DNA of 64,000 nucleotides from Cyclobacterium lianum (lineage in GTDB: Bacteria > Bacteroidota > Bacteroidia > Cytophagales > Cyclobacteriaceae), in assembly GCF_900143075.1 (NCBI RefSeq), contig NZ_FRCY01000002.1, positions 372,001 through 436,000 on the forward strand. The letters run 5' to 3'. A program made the position numbers and the translations under genes. The notes beneath the pieces are model-generated. The model was not told the origin of the DNA, searched no databases, and worked only from the letters and a program-made list of their open reading frames with translations. Numbering within the stretch: position 1 is the first letter of the stretch; the number at the start of each line of letters is the position of its first letter. Below are positions 52,682 to 61,416 of this stretch, in pieces.

Positions 52682-53560
52682 ATGAACCACCACCAATCAA
52701 GAAGAGATTTTCTCCAGAAAAGCCTGGCGGCAGGCCTTGGACTTGCACTTTGGAATCCGGCTGATCTTGCAGCCTTTTCGCAGCAGAGCAATATGCAGCT
52801 TGGCCTGGTCACCTATCAATGGGGTAAAGATTGGGATTTGCCTGAATTGATTGCCAATTGTGAAAAGACTGGCCTTTTGGGGGTAGAACTCAGGACCGAG
52901 CATGCCCATGGTGTAGAGACCCAGCTTTCCTCAAGTCAGAGAAGAGAAGTCAATAAGCGATTTGCCGACAGCCCCGTCACCTGTCTGGGCTATGGGTCTA
53001 ATTTTGCCTATCATTACACAGACCAACAGGAAGTCCGTGAAAATATCGAGGGTACCAAACAATACCTGCAATTGTGTAAAGACATTGGGGCCACAGGCAT
53101 TAAGGTAAAGCCCAACGGACTTCCCGAAGAAGTGTCGAAAGAAAAAACCATTGCACAGATTGCCGACTCACTCAATGAAGTGGGCAGGTTTGCCAAAGAT
53201 CTGGGTCAGTTGGTCCGTGTGGAGGTACACGGCAAGCTTACCCAGCAGCTTCCCAATATGAAAGCTATTTTTGATCAGGTCACTGAAGACAGCGTGAAGG
53301 TATGCTGGAATTGCAATGATCAGGATCTCCTGCCTCCCGGACTGGAAGCAAACTTCAATTCCGTCAAAAAGTGGTTTGGTGACACCGTACATATACGGGA
53401 ACTCAACGAGGGTGATTATCCTTACCAGCAGTTGATGAATTTATTCAAACAAATGAACTATAAGGGCTGGATATTACTGGAAGCCAGGACTGCACCTGCA
53501 AACCGCATAGCGGCTATGGAGGAACAATTGCGACTATTCAATGCGATGACCAAAGCCTGA
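52682..53560 (+). CDS. Sugar phosphate isomerase/epimerase family protein, Tat-exported
   Basis: The 292-residue protein has a Tat signal (SRRDFLQKSLAAG, cleavage near AAFSQ). The mature part is an AP-endonuclease-2-like TIM barrel: MQLGLVTYQWGKDWDLPELIANCEKTGLLGVELR, TCLGYGSNFAYH, CKDIGATGIKVKPNG, VRVEVHGKLTQQLPNM with metal-ligand glutamate and histidine, VCWNCNDQDLLPPG, VHIRELNEGDYPYQQLM and GWILLEARTA. Exported members act on free rather than phosphorylated sugars, as epimerases, isomerases or keto-sugar hydratases/hydrolases. Co-transcribed with the PmoA-like gene and ended by a terminator. Confidence 0.88.
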   Translation: MNHHQSRRDFLQKSLAAGLGLALWNPADLAAFSQQSNMQLGLVTYQWGKDWDLPELIANCEKTGLLGVELRTEHAHGVETQLSSSQRREVNKRFADSPVTCLGYGSNFAYHYTDQQEVRENIEGTKQYLQLCKDIGATGIKVKPNGLPEEVSKEKTIAQIADSLNEVGRFAKDLGQLVRVEVHGKLTQQLPNMKAIFDQVTEDSVKVCWNCNDQDLLPPGLEANFNSVKKWFGDTVHIRELNEGDYPYQQLMNLFKQMNYKGWILLEARTAPANRIAAMEEQLRLFNAMTKA

Positions 53561-53589
53561 TCCGGGTACCCGTCAAAAAATCAACTAAT

Positions 53590-53619
53590 AACCACCGGAA
53601 ATAATCCCGGTGGTTTTTT
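53590..53619 (+). terminator. Terminator of the PmoA-like/isomerase operon
   Basis: AACCACCGG and CCGGTGGTT form a 9-base perfect stem (8-base loop) followed by TTTTC, 30 bases after the isomerase stop. Confidence 0.8.
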
Positions 53620-53654
53620 CGTTATTCCTCCTCCTGCGACCAGAGCCAGAGGTA

Positions 53655-54911
53655 TCAGGAAGCAGATTCCGCAAAATCTGCGACCTCTTCCCAAACGCGA
53701 AATATATTTTTGTAGCAAAATTTTTCGATTTCTTCCTTGCTGTATCCCCTTTTTAACAATTCTGCTATCAGATTGGGATACATGGACACATCCTTCAACC
53801 CGTTAGGAAGCGTATCACCCACCCCGTCAAAATCTGAACCGAAGCCCAGGTGATCTGTTCCTACCAGTTCTACAATGTGGTCAAAATGATCCGCTACCCT
53901 TTGCACCGAAGGAAACGGATTGTTTTCGGCAACATAGTCTGCAATATACTCCTGTGCTTCCGGGTCATTTCTGCTGAGTTCGTTCTCTGCCAGCCAATTG
54001 ACTATATGCTCTCTGGCCGCATCATTTCCTTCCCGAAAATCCTGATCTATAAAGCTTCCCCCAAAATTAATCATGATTACACCGCCGTTTTCAGCGAGCT
54101 TTTTGATCATCTCATCAGCCATATTCCGCTCAAAGCCTGGCGTAAAATGTCTTGCTGATGAATGGGAAGCGATTACCGGCACCTGGCTTACTTCCAGCAC
54201 ATCATAAAAGGTATCATCAGACACGTGGGAAATATCCACCATGATGCCTGTCCTGTTCATTTCCTTTACTACCTCTACTCCAAATTCACTCAGCCCACCA
54301 TGGGTATATGTAGTGTCGTAAGAAGAATCCCCAATCAGGTTGTCCTTACCATGTGTCAGGGTAATGTACCGGATACCCCGATCATAAAAATAGCCGATAT
54401 TGTCAAGGTCGTCTTCTATGGGAGCTCCATTCTCCATACCCATAGGCAGTGAAATTTTACCTGCTTCAAAATTCTTTTTGATTTCATCAGGGCCATAAGC
54501 CAGCGCAAATTTATCCGGCCAGGTGGTAGTGAGCCGTTCGGTCATTAAGATCAGAGAGTCTGCCAGGGCTTTCGCTCCTCCCATTTCCTGGTACCTGGAA
54601 GGAATATAGATCGACATGAACGGGGCATCCAATCCCCCTTCCCTGGACCTGGGAAAATCAAAATTCCCTCCTTCCGTCCTTTCAGCCACATTCAATATTT
54701 CTCGCTGCAGGGTAAATCCACCTACTTTCATCCTGTAGGGCAGATCAACATGGCCGTCTACCATGATCGTATTTTGGGCGAGATCTCTGGCCATTTCCAT
54801 GATTTCAGATTCAGAAAGCTTCGTGTAATCTATTGTATCTGCGCTGTCCTTTCCGCAAGATATAGCTAGAATGGGTAAACAAAGTGATAAAATAAACCTA
54901 AAGTACTTCAT
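53655..54911 (-). CDS. Membrane dipeptidase, peptidase family M19, lipoprotein
   Basis: The 418-residue lipoprotein has lipobox AISC (C19). The M19 (renal dipeptidase) domain shows the zinc ligands: DGHVDLP (HxD; many homologs have HND), the bridging glutamate in MGMENGAP, the histidine of ITLTHGKDN then VDISHVSDDTFYDVL, and SHSSAR. The C-terminal HLGFGSDFDGVGD carries the last aspartate. The enzyme hydrolyses dipeptides, including those with D-residues, and sometimes beta-lactams. It is convergent with the isomerase gene and divergent from the beta-propeller lipoprotein gene. Confidence 0.92.
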   Translation of the reverse strand: MKYFRFILSLCLPILAISCGKDSADTIDYTKLSESEIMEMARDLAQNTIMVDGHVDLPYRMKVGGFTLQREILNVAERTEGGNFDFPRSREGGLDAPFMSIYIPSRYQEMGGAKALADSLILMTERLTTTWPDKFALAYGPDEIKKNFEAGKISLPMGMENGAPIEDDLDNIGYFYDRGIRYITLTHGKDNLIGDSSYDTTYTHGGLSEFGVEVVKEMNRTGIMVDISHVSDDTFYDVLEVSQVPVIASHSSARHFTPGFERNMADEMIKKLAENGGVIMINFGGSFIDQDFREGNDAAREHIVNWLAENELSRNDPEAQEYIADYVAENNPFPSVQRVADHFDHIVELVGTDHLGFGSDFDGVGDTLPNGLKDVSMYPNLIAELLKRGYSKEEIEKFCYKNIFRVWEEVADFAESAS

Positions 54912-54960
54912 TTTTTGTAAATTTTGTTGTTAGTAGTTGAGAATTTCACAATTCGATCGT

Positions 54961-54968
54961 CAAATATA
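54961..54968 (-). promoter_or_regulatory. Candidate -7 element for the dipeptidase
   Basis: Leftward TATATTTG matches TAnnTTTG exactly, 49 bases before the dipeptidase start; the -33 box is not clear. Confidence 0.35.
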
Positions 54969-55076
54969 CTGATCTTTCGGGTCATATCTACCTTTCAAAA
55001 AACTCATTTTCTGGCGAAAATGAAGCAATCCCCAAAAAAAATAGCGAAATTTGGACAACAACCAAAAACAACAATC

Positions 55077-55982
55077 ATGAAATTCATAGCAAAACCCTCA
55101 ACCATCGTACAGTGTGCGCTATCTCTGCTGGTTCTCTGGAGCTGCGGACCTGCCAATACCAACACCAACACAGAAAATGAAACGGAAGAAGTGGAAGAAG
55201 AAACCGCCGACGTGCAGGAACCCGGTCTGGAAAAAATCTGGGAGACACCCGCGGAGCTGACCACCAATGAATCTGTGCATTATGAAGAGAGCGATGGCCT
55301 CATTTATGTTGCTAATATTGAGGGTGGTCCGGATGAAAAGGATGGTGTTGGATCTATTTCCAAAATCAATGAAGACGGAGAGATTCTGGAGAAAGATTGG
55401 GTAAGCGGACTGAATGCTCCCAAAGGGATGGCCGTTATGGGCGATTACCTGTATGTCACGGATATCGACCGTCTGGTGGAAATAACCCTGGCTACGGGAG
55501 AAATCAGCAATACCTATGAGATTGCAGACGCTGTCTTTTTAAATGATGCCACCACTGACGGAGAGAAAGTATATTTCTCCGACATGAGAACCCACAAGAT
55601 CCATTATCTGCAAGACGGATCGATCCATACTTTTGCAGAGGGACAAAACAACATAAATGGGCTTCGCGTCGGCAATGGCAATACCCTCTATGGTCTGGAC
55701 GCAGAGGGATTAAAACAATATGCGACAGATGGCAGTTTTGAGATCATTAATGCGGATGTCACCGGCGGAGATGGCCTGATCGTACTCGATGAAAACACAT
55801 TCATCGCCAGCCGGTGGTCGGGAGAGATTTTCCTGATAGAGGACGGCGTTGCCACTAAAATTCTCGACACTACCGCAGAAGAATCCAACACAGCCGATAT
55901 CGGGTTCATCCCGGGAGAAGATATTGTATTGGTTCCGACTTTCTTTAAAAACAAAGTCGCCGCATATAAACTGTCCTATTGA
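55077..55982 (+). CDS. Beta-propeller lipoprotein (SMP-30/NHL-like)
   Basis: From the ATG at 55077 (MKFIAKPST) the protein has 301 residues with a lipoprotein signal and lipobox LWSC. A low-complexity linker rich in asparagine, threonine and glutamate (TNTNTENETEEVEEETADV) tethers a propeller of NHL/SMP-30 type: LIYVANIEGGPDEKDGVGSISKI, LNAPKGMAVMGDYLYVTDIDRLVEI, VFLNDATTDGEKVYFSDM, INGLRVGNGNTLYGLD and GDGLIVLDENTFIASRW. No clear lactonase metal site is seen, so binding or enzyme activity is open. An upstream start at 54924 would remove the signal peptide from the N-terminus and is rejected. Confidence 0.85.
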   Translation: MKFIAKPSTIVQCALSLLVLWSCGPANTNTNTENETEEVEEETADVQEPGLEKIWETPAELTTNESVHYEESDGLIYVANIEGGPDEKDGVGSISKINEDGEILEKDWVSGLNAPKGMAVMGDYLYVTDIDRLVEITLATGEISNTYEIADAVFLNDATTDGEKVYFSDMRTHKIHYLQDGSIHTFAEGQNNINGLRVGNGNTLYGLDAEGLKQYATDGSFEIINADVTGGDGLIVLDENTFIASRWSGEIFLIEDGVATKILDTTAEESNTADIGFIPGEDIVLVPTFFKNKVAAYKLSY

Positions 55983-56057
55983 AAGCATTTTAGATTTTAA
56001 TCATCATATTGAATGAATATTCCAATGCATTCGTTATAAGGTATAGGATAGCAATGC

Positions 56058-56086
56058 TTTGTTAACAACCAAATATTTTAAATTTT
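56058..56086 (+). promoter_or_regulatory. Promoter of the acyl-ACP desaturase
   Basis: TTTG (56058-56061), 17 bases, TAAATTTT (56079-56086), one mismatch to TAnnTTTG. The start codon follows 84 bases later. Confidence 0.4.
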
Positions 56087-56170
56087 AGCAGCATTGTAGT
56101 TAATTTGCAGAGAGATATCGGTTTTAAATAATTGCAGTATTGCCGATATCATAAAGCGAAAGCATAGTTT

Positions 56171-57172
56171 ATGAACAAGTCAGAAAATATCAATTACGAA
56201 TTGGAGAAGAACGCAGAGGTCATCAGTCAACTGGATGACTTTGTGACAGAAACGGTAGGTACTACCCTGATGGACCCGGATGACTGCTGGCAGCCAACAG
56301 ACTTCCTTCCAGACATGTCGCAACCGGATGCGCTGGATCAGGTCCGGCTGCTCAGGGAACGGGCAGAAGGCATACCGGATACGGTGATCACCTCTCTGGT
56401 TGGAAACATGATCACGGAGGAGGCCTTGCCTAGCTACCAAACCTATTTCAACATGCTGGAAGGAATCAATGAGGAAGGATCACTTACCAGCCAAAGGGGA
56501 TGGGTAAAGTGGACCAAGGCCTGGACTGCCGAAGAAAACCGGCACGGCGACTTGTTGAACAAATACCTCTACCTTTCCGGAAGAGCGGATATGCGAAAGG
56601 TAGAACAAACCATTCACCGGCTAATTTACAATGGTTTTGACCCCAGGTCCGAGAAAGATCCGTATCAGGCCATCATATACACTTCCTTTCAGGAAAGAGC
56701 TACAAAAATTTCCCATGTGAATACCGGTAAGCTGGCAGATAAAGCCGGTGACACGGTACTTGGCAAAATTTGTAAACAAATTGCAGGAGACGAGGCCAGA
56801 CATGAAAAGGCCTATAAAAGTTTCATGACAGAAATTTTCAAAATAGATCCAAACGGAGCAATGCTGGCCTTCGAAAAAATGATGCGCAAGCAAATCGTCA
56901 TGCCCGCAATTCTGATGGGTGAAGGTGGCAAAAACCCAACCCTCTTTGACCAATTTTCCGCCATCACACAAAAAGTCGGCATCTATACCGGCTGGGATTA
57001 TGCCCGGATTATCGATCATCTGGTCAAGCTCTGGAATGTGGAGACGGCAACTGGATTAAATGATGTAGCTGCAAAGGCTCAGGAATATCTGGCCGGACTA
57101 TCTTCCCGGTATTCCCGCCTGGCAGACAGAATGAAGACTCCTGATGAGATCAGTCTTGCATGGTTAAAATAA
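56171..57172 (+). CDS. Acyl-ACP desaturase
   Basis: A soluble di-iron stearoyl-ACP-9-desaturase-like protein of 333 residues that inserts a double bond into ACP-bound fatty acids with oxygen and ferredoxin. The iron ligands are seen in order: E84 in MITEEALPSYQ, E121/E122 and H125 in TAEENRHGD (EExxH), E175 in SFQERATKISH, and E208 and H211 in GDEARHEK (second ExxH). All six carboxylate/histidine positions appear intact. Unsaturated fatty acids keep the membrane fluid at low temperature. It is a single-gene unit, ended by the hairpin at 57276-57307. Confidence 0.92.
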   Translation: MNKSENINYELEKNAEVISQLDDFVTETVGTTLMDPDDCWQPTDFLPDMSQPDALDQVRLLRERAEGIPDTVITSLVGNMITEEALPSYQTYFNMLEGINEEGSLTSQRGWVKWTKAWTAEENRHGDLLNKYLYLSGRADMRKVEQTIHRLIYNGFDPRSEKDPYQAIIYTSFQERATKISHVNTGKLADKAGDTVLGKICKQIAGDEARHEKAYKSFMTEIFKIDPNGAMLAFEKMMRKQIVMPAILMGEGGKNPTLFDQFSAITQKVGIYTGWDYARIIDHLVKLWNVETATGLNDVAAKAQEYLAGLSSRYSRLADRMKTPDEISLAWLK

Positions 57173-57493
57173 AAGGGCTAAAAAATAGAAATAAAATTGC
57201 CCTTTAAGAACTTTGCAAAATAAAAGCTTAAAAAGTGCTTAATCACCCGTAACAAAGGTAGGTCAGGCACTAACCAAAAAAAATACCCTGAACGGGGTAT
57301 TTTTTTTGCATTTTTACTGACTAGCTGGGCAGATTGACGTCTGTTCGGTCTCTATTTTTCTAAATCACCTTATTGATATTCAGAATTTTACACTTACGCC
57401 GCAGATTAGACCGATCCGTCAAATAGTGGTAAAAAAGGTGTGATGCGATCGATAGATTGCGGATATGCAGACAAGGCAGGAAACCTCCGCCGG
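57173..57493. other. Intergenic region between the desaturase and recQ
   Basis: 321 bases between two convergent genes. It holds one bidirectional terminator (57276-57307). The remaining 190 bases next to recQ show no open frame, repeat or RNA that I recognise. Confidence 0.5.
57276..57307. terminator. Bidirectional terminator after the desaturase
   Basis: ATACCC and GGGTAT with a 6-base loop, flanked by an A-run on the left and a T-run on the right, which extend the stem. It is a classic intrinsic terminator on both strands. Confidence 0.8.
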
Positions 57494-59617
57494 TCAATTT
57501 GCGGTCTCCGCGACAAGCGTGGCCAGCCGAAGTTGGAAATAGCTGTATTTATCTCCGAAGTGCTCTTTTAGTGGTTTGAGCTTTTCTACCCTAAGTTGTG
57601 CTTTGACCATCTGAATTTCCTCCTGAACGGCATTTGTAAGCAAAGCCGACACCTTTATCTCGCCTGCCATTGCCAAATCCACGATATGGCCTTCTATGGT
57701 GCTTTGGGCCAAGCCCCTTTTTGCTGCGATCTGCGGAATAGACAAGCCTTCCTTAAAGTATTCCAGGGTGTCTCTTTCTGAAATTGAGATCCCCTTTTTT
57801 ACCGGCTTTTTCGACTGGCTTTTTCCTTCCTTATTAATTTCATTTTCGCGTAGGTAGTCCCGGATGATTGTCAGAAACTGCTTGCCATATTTTTCCAGCT
57901 TTTGCTGCCCCACACCATTGATTTTGAGCAATTGATGATCCGATTCGGGATAATATCGGGCCATCTCTTCGAGAGTAGCATCAGAAAATATGATGTATGG
58001 AGGTACATTCTGGTTTCTGGCCAGGTCAGCCCGAAGCACCTTCAATTGCCCCAAAAGGGCATCATCTTTCTCTGTTTGCTGCATTCCACTGGTAAAATCA
58101 TCGTTGGGCATAGACAGCAAGAATTTCTCCTTTTTCTTCAACTTTTCCCAGGCAAGAGAGGTCAGGCTCAATACCGGTCTCAATGGATCGTCCTGTAACA
58201 GATAGCCCTCGACCAGTAGCTGGTGCCCAAGTAATTTCCAGAATTCAGCAGATTTGTCTTTACCTATCCCGTATACCGAAAGCAACTTTTGTTGTTCAGT
58301 TACTTTGGCTGCCTGTGAACCCCGCAATACCATGATGACATGTCCGATGCCAAACTTTTGATCCAGGCGTACCACGGCTGAAAGCAGCATCTGGGCATAA
58401 ATCGTCACATCCGTTTTGCTCCCCTTCTGAAAACAGATGTCACAATTGCCACATTCCTCACCATAATCCTCACCAAAGTATTGAAGTAAAAATTTTCTCC
58501 GGCATTTTTTTGTTTGACAAAACCGGACCATGGTGTCCAATTTGGATTTCATATTCCGTACATACTCCGGATTGTCCGAACTTTCGATCATACGGCCAAG
58601 CGTGATCTTGTCACCAAAACTGTAAAACAGCAATGCTTCTCCGGGAAGTCCATCCCTGCCGGCGCGACCTGTTTCCTGGTAATAGCTTTCAATATTCTGG
58701 GGCATATTGGTATGCACTACGAATCGGACATTTGACTTGTCGATTCCCATACCAAAAGCTATGGTAGCCACGATGATCCTGATCTCATCTTTTATGAATT
58801 TTTCCTGATTGGCCTGTCTGACGTCCCTTTCCAGACCCGCGTGATAAGGTACCGCTGAAAAACCATTGGCACAAAGCCTGTCCGCCGTCTCCTCGACAGA
58901 TTTTCTGGATAAACAGTAAATGATTCCCGAATCATTTGGTCGAATGCGCAGAAAATCTACAAGTTTGGCAAACGCGTCGGATCTGAGAGAAATCCGGTAG
59001 GTAATATTCGGCCGGTCGAAAGAAGATATGAACCATTGCGGTCGCTGCAGGTTTAATCTATCTGCGATATCCTTTCGCGTGTCCCGGTCTGCAGTCGCTG
59101 TCAGGGCCAGAAAAGTGGTTGAAGGAAATGACTTGCGCAGTTGCCCCAATTTCAGGTACTCTGGTCTGAAGTCGTGTCCCCATTGAGACACACAGTGGGC
59201 TTCATCGACGGCCACCAGAGACAATTCCACCTTTTGCAGCATGTCCACCAGGGGATAATTCCCTCCATAGAGTTTCTCAGGCGCTACGTACAATATTTTG
59301 ATGTGCCCAGCCAGCACCTGCCCGGAAATGTATCTCTGCTCACTGATATCCTGAGATGAGTTTAGAAATGCAGCAGGAATTCCCAGTTGGTTCATGGCGT
59401 CCACCTGGTCTTTCATCAAGGCAATCAATGGAGAAAGGACCAGGGTGAGACCCGGTAAAATCATGGCCGGTACCTGAAAGCAAACAGACTTTCCTGCGCC
59501 GGTTGGCATCAGGGCGATGCAGTCTTTCCCATCCAGAACAGTTTGAATTATGGCTTCCTGATGGCCCCTGAAGGAATGATACCCGTAAAAATTCTTTAAT
59601 ACATCCAGTGGTTTCAT
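57494..59617 (-). CDS. recQ: ATP-dependent DNA helicase RecQ
   Basis: RecQ unwinds DNA 3' to 5' in recombinational repair. The 707-residue protein has Walker A MPTGAGKS (37-44), DEAH box VDEAHCVSQWG (D138-H141), and the C-terminal helicase domain ending in QETGRAGRDGLPG with the arginine finger. The RecQ zinc site has cysteines in KKCRRKFLLQYFGED and ECGNCDIC. A winged-helix RQC domain follows, then an HRDC domain (ADLARNQNVPPYIIFSDATLEEMA to INGVGQQKLEKYG) and a C-terminal helix-turn-helix-like extension (FKEGLSIPQIAAKRGLAQSTIEGHI), a known add-on in some RecQ proteins. Confidence 0.97.
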   Translation of the reverse strand: MKPLDVLKNFYGYHSFRGHQEAIIQTVLDGKDCIALMPTGAGKSVCFQVPAMILPGLTLVLSPLIALMKDQVDAMNQLGIPAAFLNSSQDISEQRYISGQVLAGHIKILYVAPEKLYGGNYPLVDMLQKVELSLVAVDEAHCVSQWGHDFRPEYLKLGQLRKSFPSTTFLALTATADRDTRKDIADRLNLQRPQWFISSFDRPNITYRISLRSDAFAKLVDFLRIRPNDSGIIYCLSRKSVEETADRLCANGFSAVPYHAGLERDVRQANQEKFIKDEIRIIVATIAFGMGIDKSNVRFVVHTNMPQNIESYYQETGRAGRDGLPGEALLFYSFGDKITLGRMIESSDNPEYVRNMKSKLDTMVRFCQTKKCRRKFLLQYFGEDYGEECGNCDICFQKGSKTDVTIYAQMLLSAVVRLDQKFGIGHVIMVLRGSQAAKVTEQQKLLSVYGIGKDKSAEFWKLLGHQLLVEGYLLQDDPLRPVLSLTSLAWEKLKKKEKFLLSMPNDDFTSGMQQTEKDDALLGQLKVLRADLARNQNVPPYIIFSDATLEEMARYYPESDHQLLKINGVGQQKLEKYGKQFLTIIRDYLRENEINKEGKSQSKKPVKKGISISERDTLEYFKEGLSIPQIAAKRGLAQSTIEGHIVDLAMAGEIKVSALLTNAVQEEIQMVKAQLRVEKLKPLKEHFGDKYSYFQLRLATLVAETAN

Positions 59618-59642
59618 GCAAGGTCGCTTAAGCTTGGTTGGT

Positions 59643-59672
59643 AAAAAGTATTTAAGCTACTACAAATTCAAA
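59643..59672 (-). promoter_or_regulatory. Promoter of recQ
   Basis: Leftward TTTG, 18 bases, TACTTTTT (one mismatch to TAnnTTTG), ending 26 bases before the recQ start. Confidence 0.45.
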
Positions 59673-59704
59673 AAAAAATCAAGTCCCAACGGCGCCCCAG
59701 TGCT

Positions 59705-61207
59705 TTACTTTTTCAGGACTTTAAGGACCTGACTTTCTTCTCCCCAGCCCAAATGAAAAAAATAAAGCCCAGGGACCAGGGAGTTGATATGGGCTGACAA
59801 TTGCTGGTTTATCTTTTCCAAACTGCTGTCTTTTAGGGACAATACTTCTCCCAGGGAACCGAATATGAGCAGATCAATAGGTTCACCATTGTATTTACCC
59901 ACATCCACCAGGTCCAGTTTTGCTTCATCTCCCCGATTGGGATTGGGATAGAGTCTCCACACCAAATGGCGCCTGGTAGCCGCTCCCGGAACCTGCAGGC
60001 TCAGTACCTCTCCAATAAACTCCGACTCGCCACTCTCCCCTACCTGCTGCAGGCGATAATAAATCCTCGAGTAGAAAAGTGGAAGTTGCCTGTCCCAATA
60101 TTCATAGCTGTTGATTTCCTTTGATTCATCTGCTGCGGGAATTTCTTCCAGAGGCTTAAATAATCCCGGATGGCCAATGGCTCGTTCCACGATAAAATAC
60201 TCCAAATCTTCTTCGGATTCCGTACTCCAGCTCAGCCGTATTTTCCTGTCCCCGGCATGATATTCGACCTGCTGATCCAGCAGGGTTATCGGGAGAATGC
60301 TGCAGGGAAAGAATTTGCCCTCATCAATCTCTTGTGTCTTTCCGCCCGGTGTCGGCGGAGGAAAATCTCCACAAACGTAAATTTTTGATTGATCCTCCGC
60401 TATGATGGTGGCATCTCCACTGACGAGAATATCCTCGCCTACGTAGACTTCACTGGTACCTCCAACGGCAATTTGCGTATCTCCCCGGATATCAATATTT
60501 TCATCTATTTGTACCTGAGAACCGCCATAAGTATTGAATTGGTGTAGTCTACCTCCGGTGACAAGCAGGCTTCGGGTACGAAAAAATCCGGTCACATTGA
60601 TTGTAGATGAATTTCCCGAATATTCGGTGGGTCCTTCACTGGTCATAGCCCCTCCTCCCAAAACCTCAAGAGCAGACCTGTTGCCCATTTCTATGGATGC
60701 TACTGTCAGCATCCCGGAATCGTCTCCCCCCAAACTAAGAATCGTTTGATCAGAAGTCCCTCCCTGAGCCAGGGTCAAAGCCCCGGTAACCTTCATCCGG
60801 GAGGATGCCTCCAGATCAAACTGGATATCCCGTTGCCCCAGAATCGTCAAATTGCCCCCAATGGTGAGTTCAGCACCATCCCCCAGGAAGAGCGAAGTAA
60901 ATGTGCCGCCCAATTCGACATCTTCTGAGACCTGCAAATCATCGTTGATAACGACCACTACCTGACATCCCGCAGGAGTGAAGGAAGGCCATGCCCCATT
61001 TTCAGCACAACCCGACGGCTCATTGAGCGCTGTCTTGCTCCAGCAATCCCCATCACGCCAGGATGCCGAACAGCCAATAGCTTCAGGAGTATATGTATAT
61101 ACCTGAGCATGTGATCCCCTTAGTGGTAAAACACTGCATAGCAATAGCAATAAAACCGGAATATGACTGGGCATGGACAGGAATGATGAATACCGTTTGC
61201 AATACAC
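59705..61207 (-). CDS. Secreted repeat protein with T9SS C-terminal sorting domain, copy 1
   Basis: The protein has 500 residues with a signal peptide ending near GSHAQ; the start is the ATG at 61207 or at 61174. The mature N-terminus has a cysteine-containing segment (IGCSASWRDGDCWSK). A beta-helix-like series of short repeats follows, rich in glycine, serine and valine (about 95-290; ELTIGGNLTIL, ALTLAQGG, EVYVGEDILVSGDA). Next is a fibronectin-like module (KIRLSWSTESEEDLEYFIVERA to YYRLQQV), then a type A sorting domain with LYPNPNRGD and a final LVPGLYFFHLGWGEESQVLKVLKK-type strand. It is therefore a T9SS client, probably surface-attached. Paralog of the gene at 61417. Confidence 0.87.
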   Translation of the reverse strand: MYCKRYSSFLSMPSHIPVLLLLLCSVLPLRGSHAQVYTYTPEAIGCSASWRDGDCWSKTALNEPSGCAENGAWPSFTPAGCQVVVVINDDLQVSEDVELGGTFTSLFLGDGAELTIGGNLTILGQRDIQFDLEASSRMKVTGALTLAQGGTSDQTILSLGGDDSGMLTVASIEMGNRSALEVLGGGAMTSEGPTEYSGNSSTINVTGFFRTRSLLVTGGRLHQFNTYGGSQVQIDENIDIRGDTQIAVGGTSEVYVGEDILVSGDATIIAEDQSKIYVCGDFPPPTPGGKTQEIDEGKFFPCSILPITLLDQQVEYHAGDRKIRLSWSTESEEDLEYFIVERAIGHPGLFKPLEEIPAADESKEINSYEYWDRQLPLFYSRIYYRLQQVGESGESEFIGEVLSLQVPGAATRRHLVWRLYPNPNRGDEAKLDLVDVGKYNGEPIDLLIFGSLGEVLSLKDSSLEKINQQLSAHINSLVPGLYFFHLGWGEESQVLKVLKK

Positions 61208-61228
61208 TTTTTTGCATTACACAATCCA

Positions 61229-61259
61229 CGAAATTAGCTGATAGACCCGGCTTTAACAA
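61229..61259 (-). promoter_or_regulatory. Candidate promoter of T9SS cargo copy 1
   Basis: Leftward TTG, 20 bases, TAATTTCG (one mismatch to TAnnTTTG), 22 bases before the upstream ATG at 61207. Confidence 0.35.
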
Positions 61260-61416
61260 GCTTTTTATAATTTTAAATACATTTTTTTATTTTTCAACCA
61301 CATTTTTATGTTTGCAAATGTGTTTTCACGTGTAATGAACCTGAACGAATTTATGGAATTGTGAATACTCTTTGATTAAGGTCTTCACCAAATTGAGTCC
61401 AGGAAGGAACGCTGGA

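Noticed and set aside
61290-61330. Inverted repeat CACATTT...AAATGTG in the gap between the two cargo genes
   Set aside because: Seven-base arms in AT-rich DNA with no T-run or promoter relation; likely by chance.
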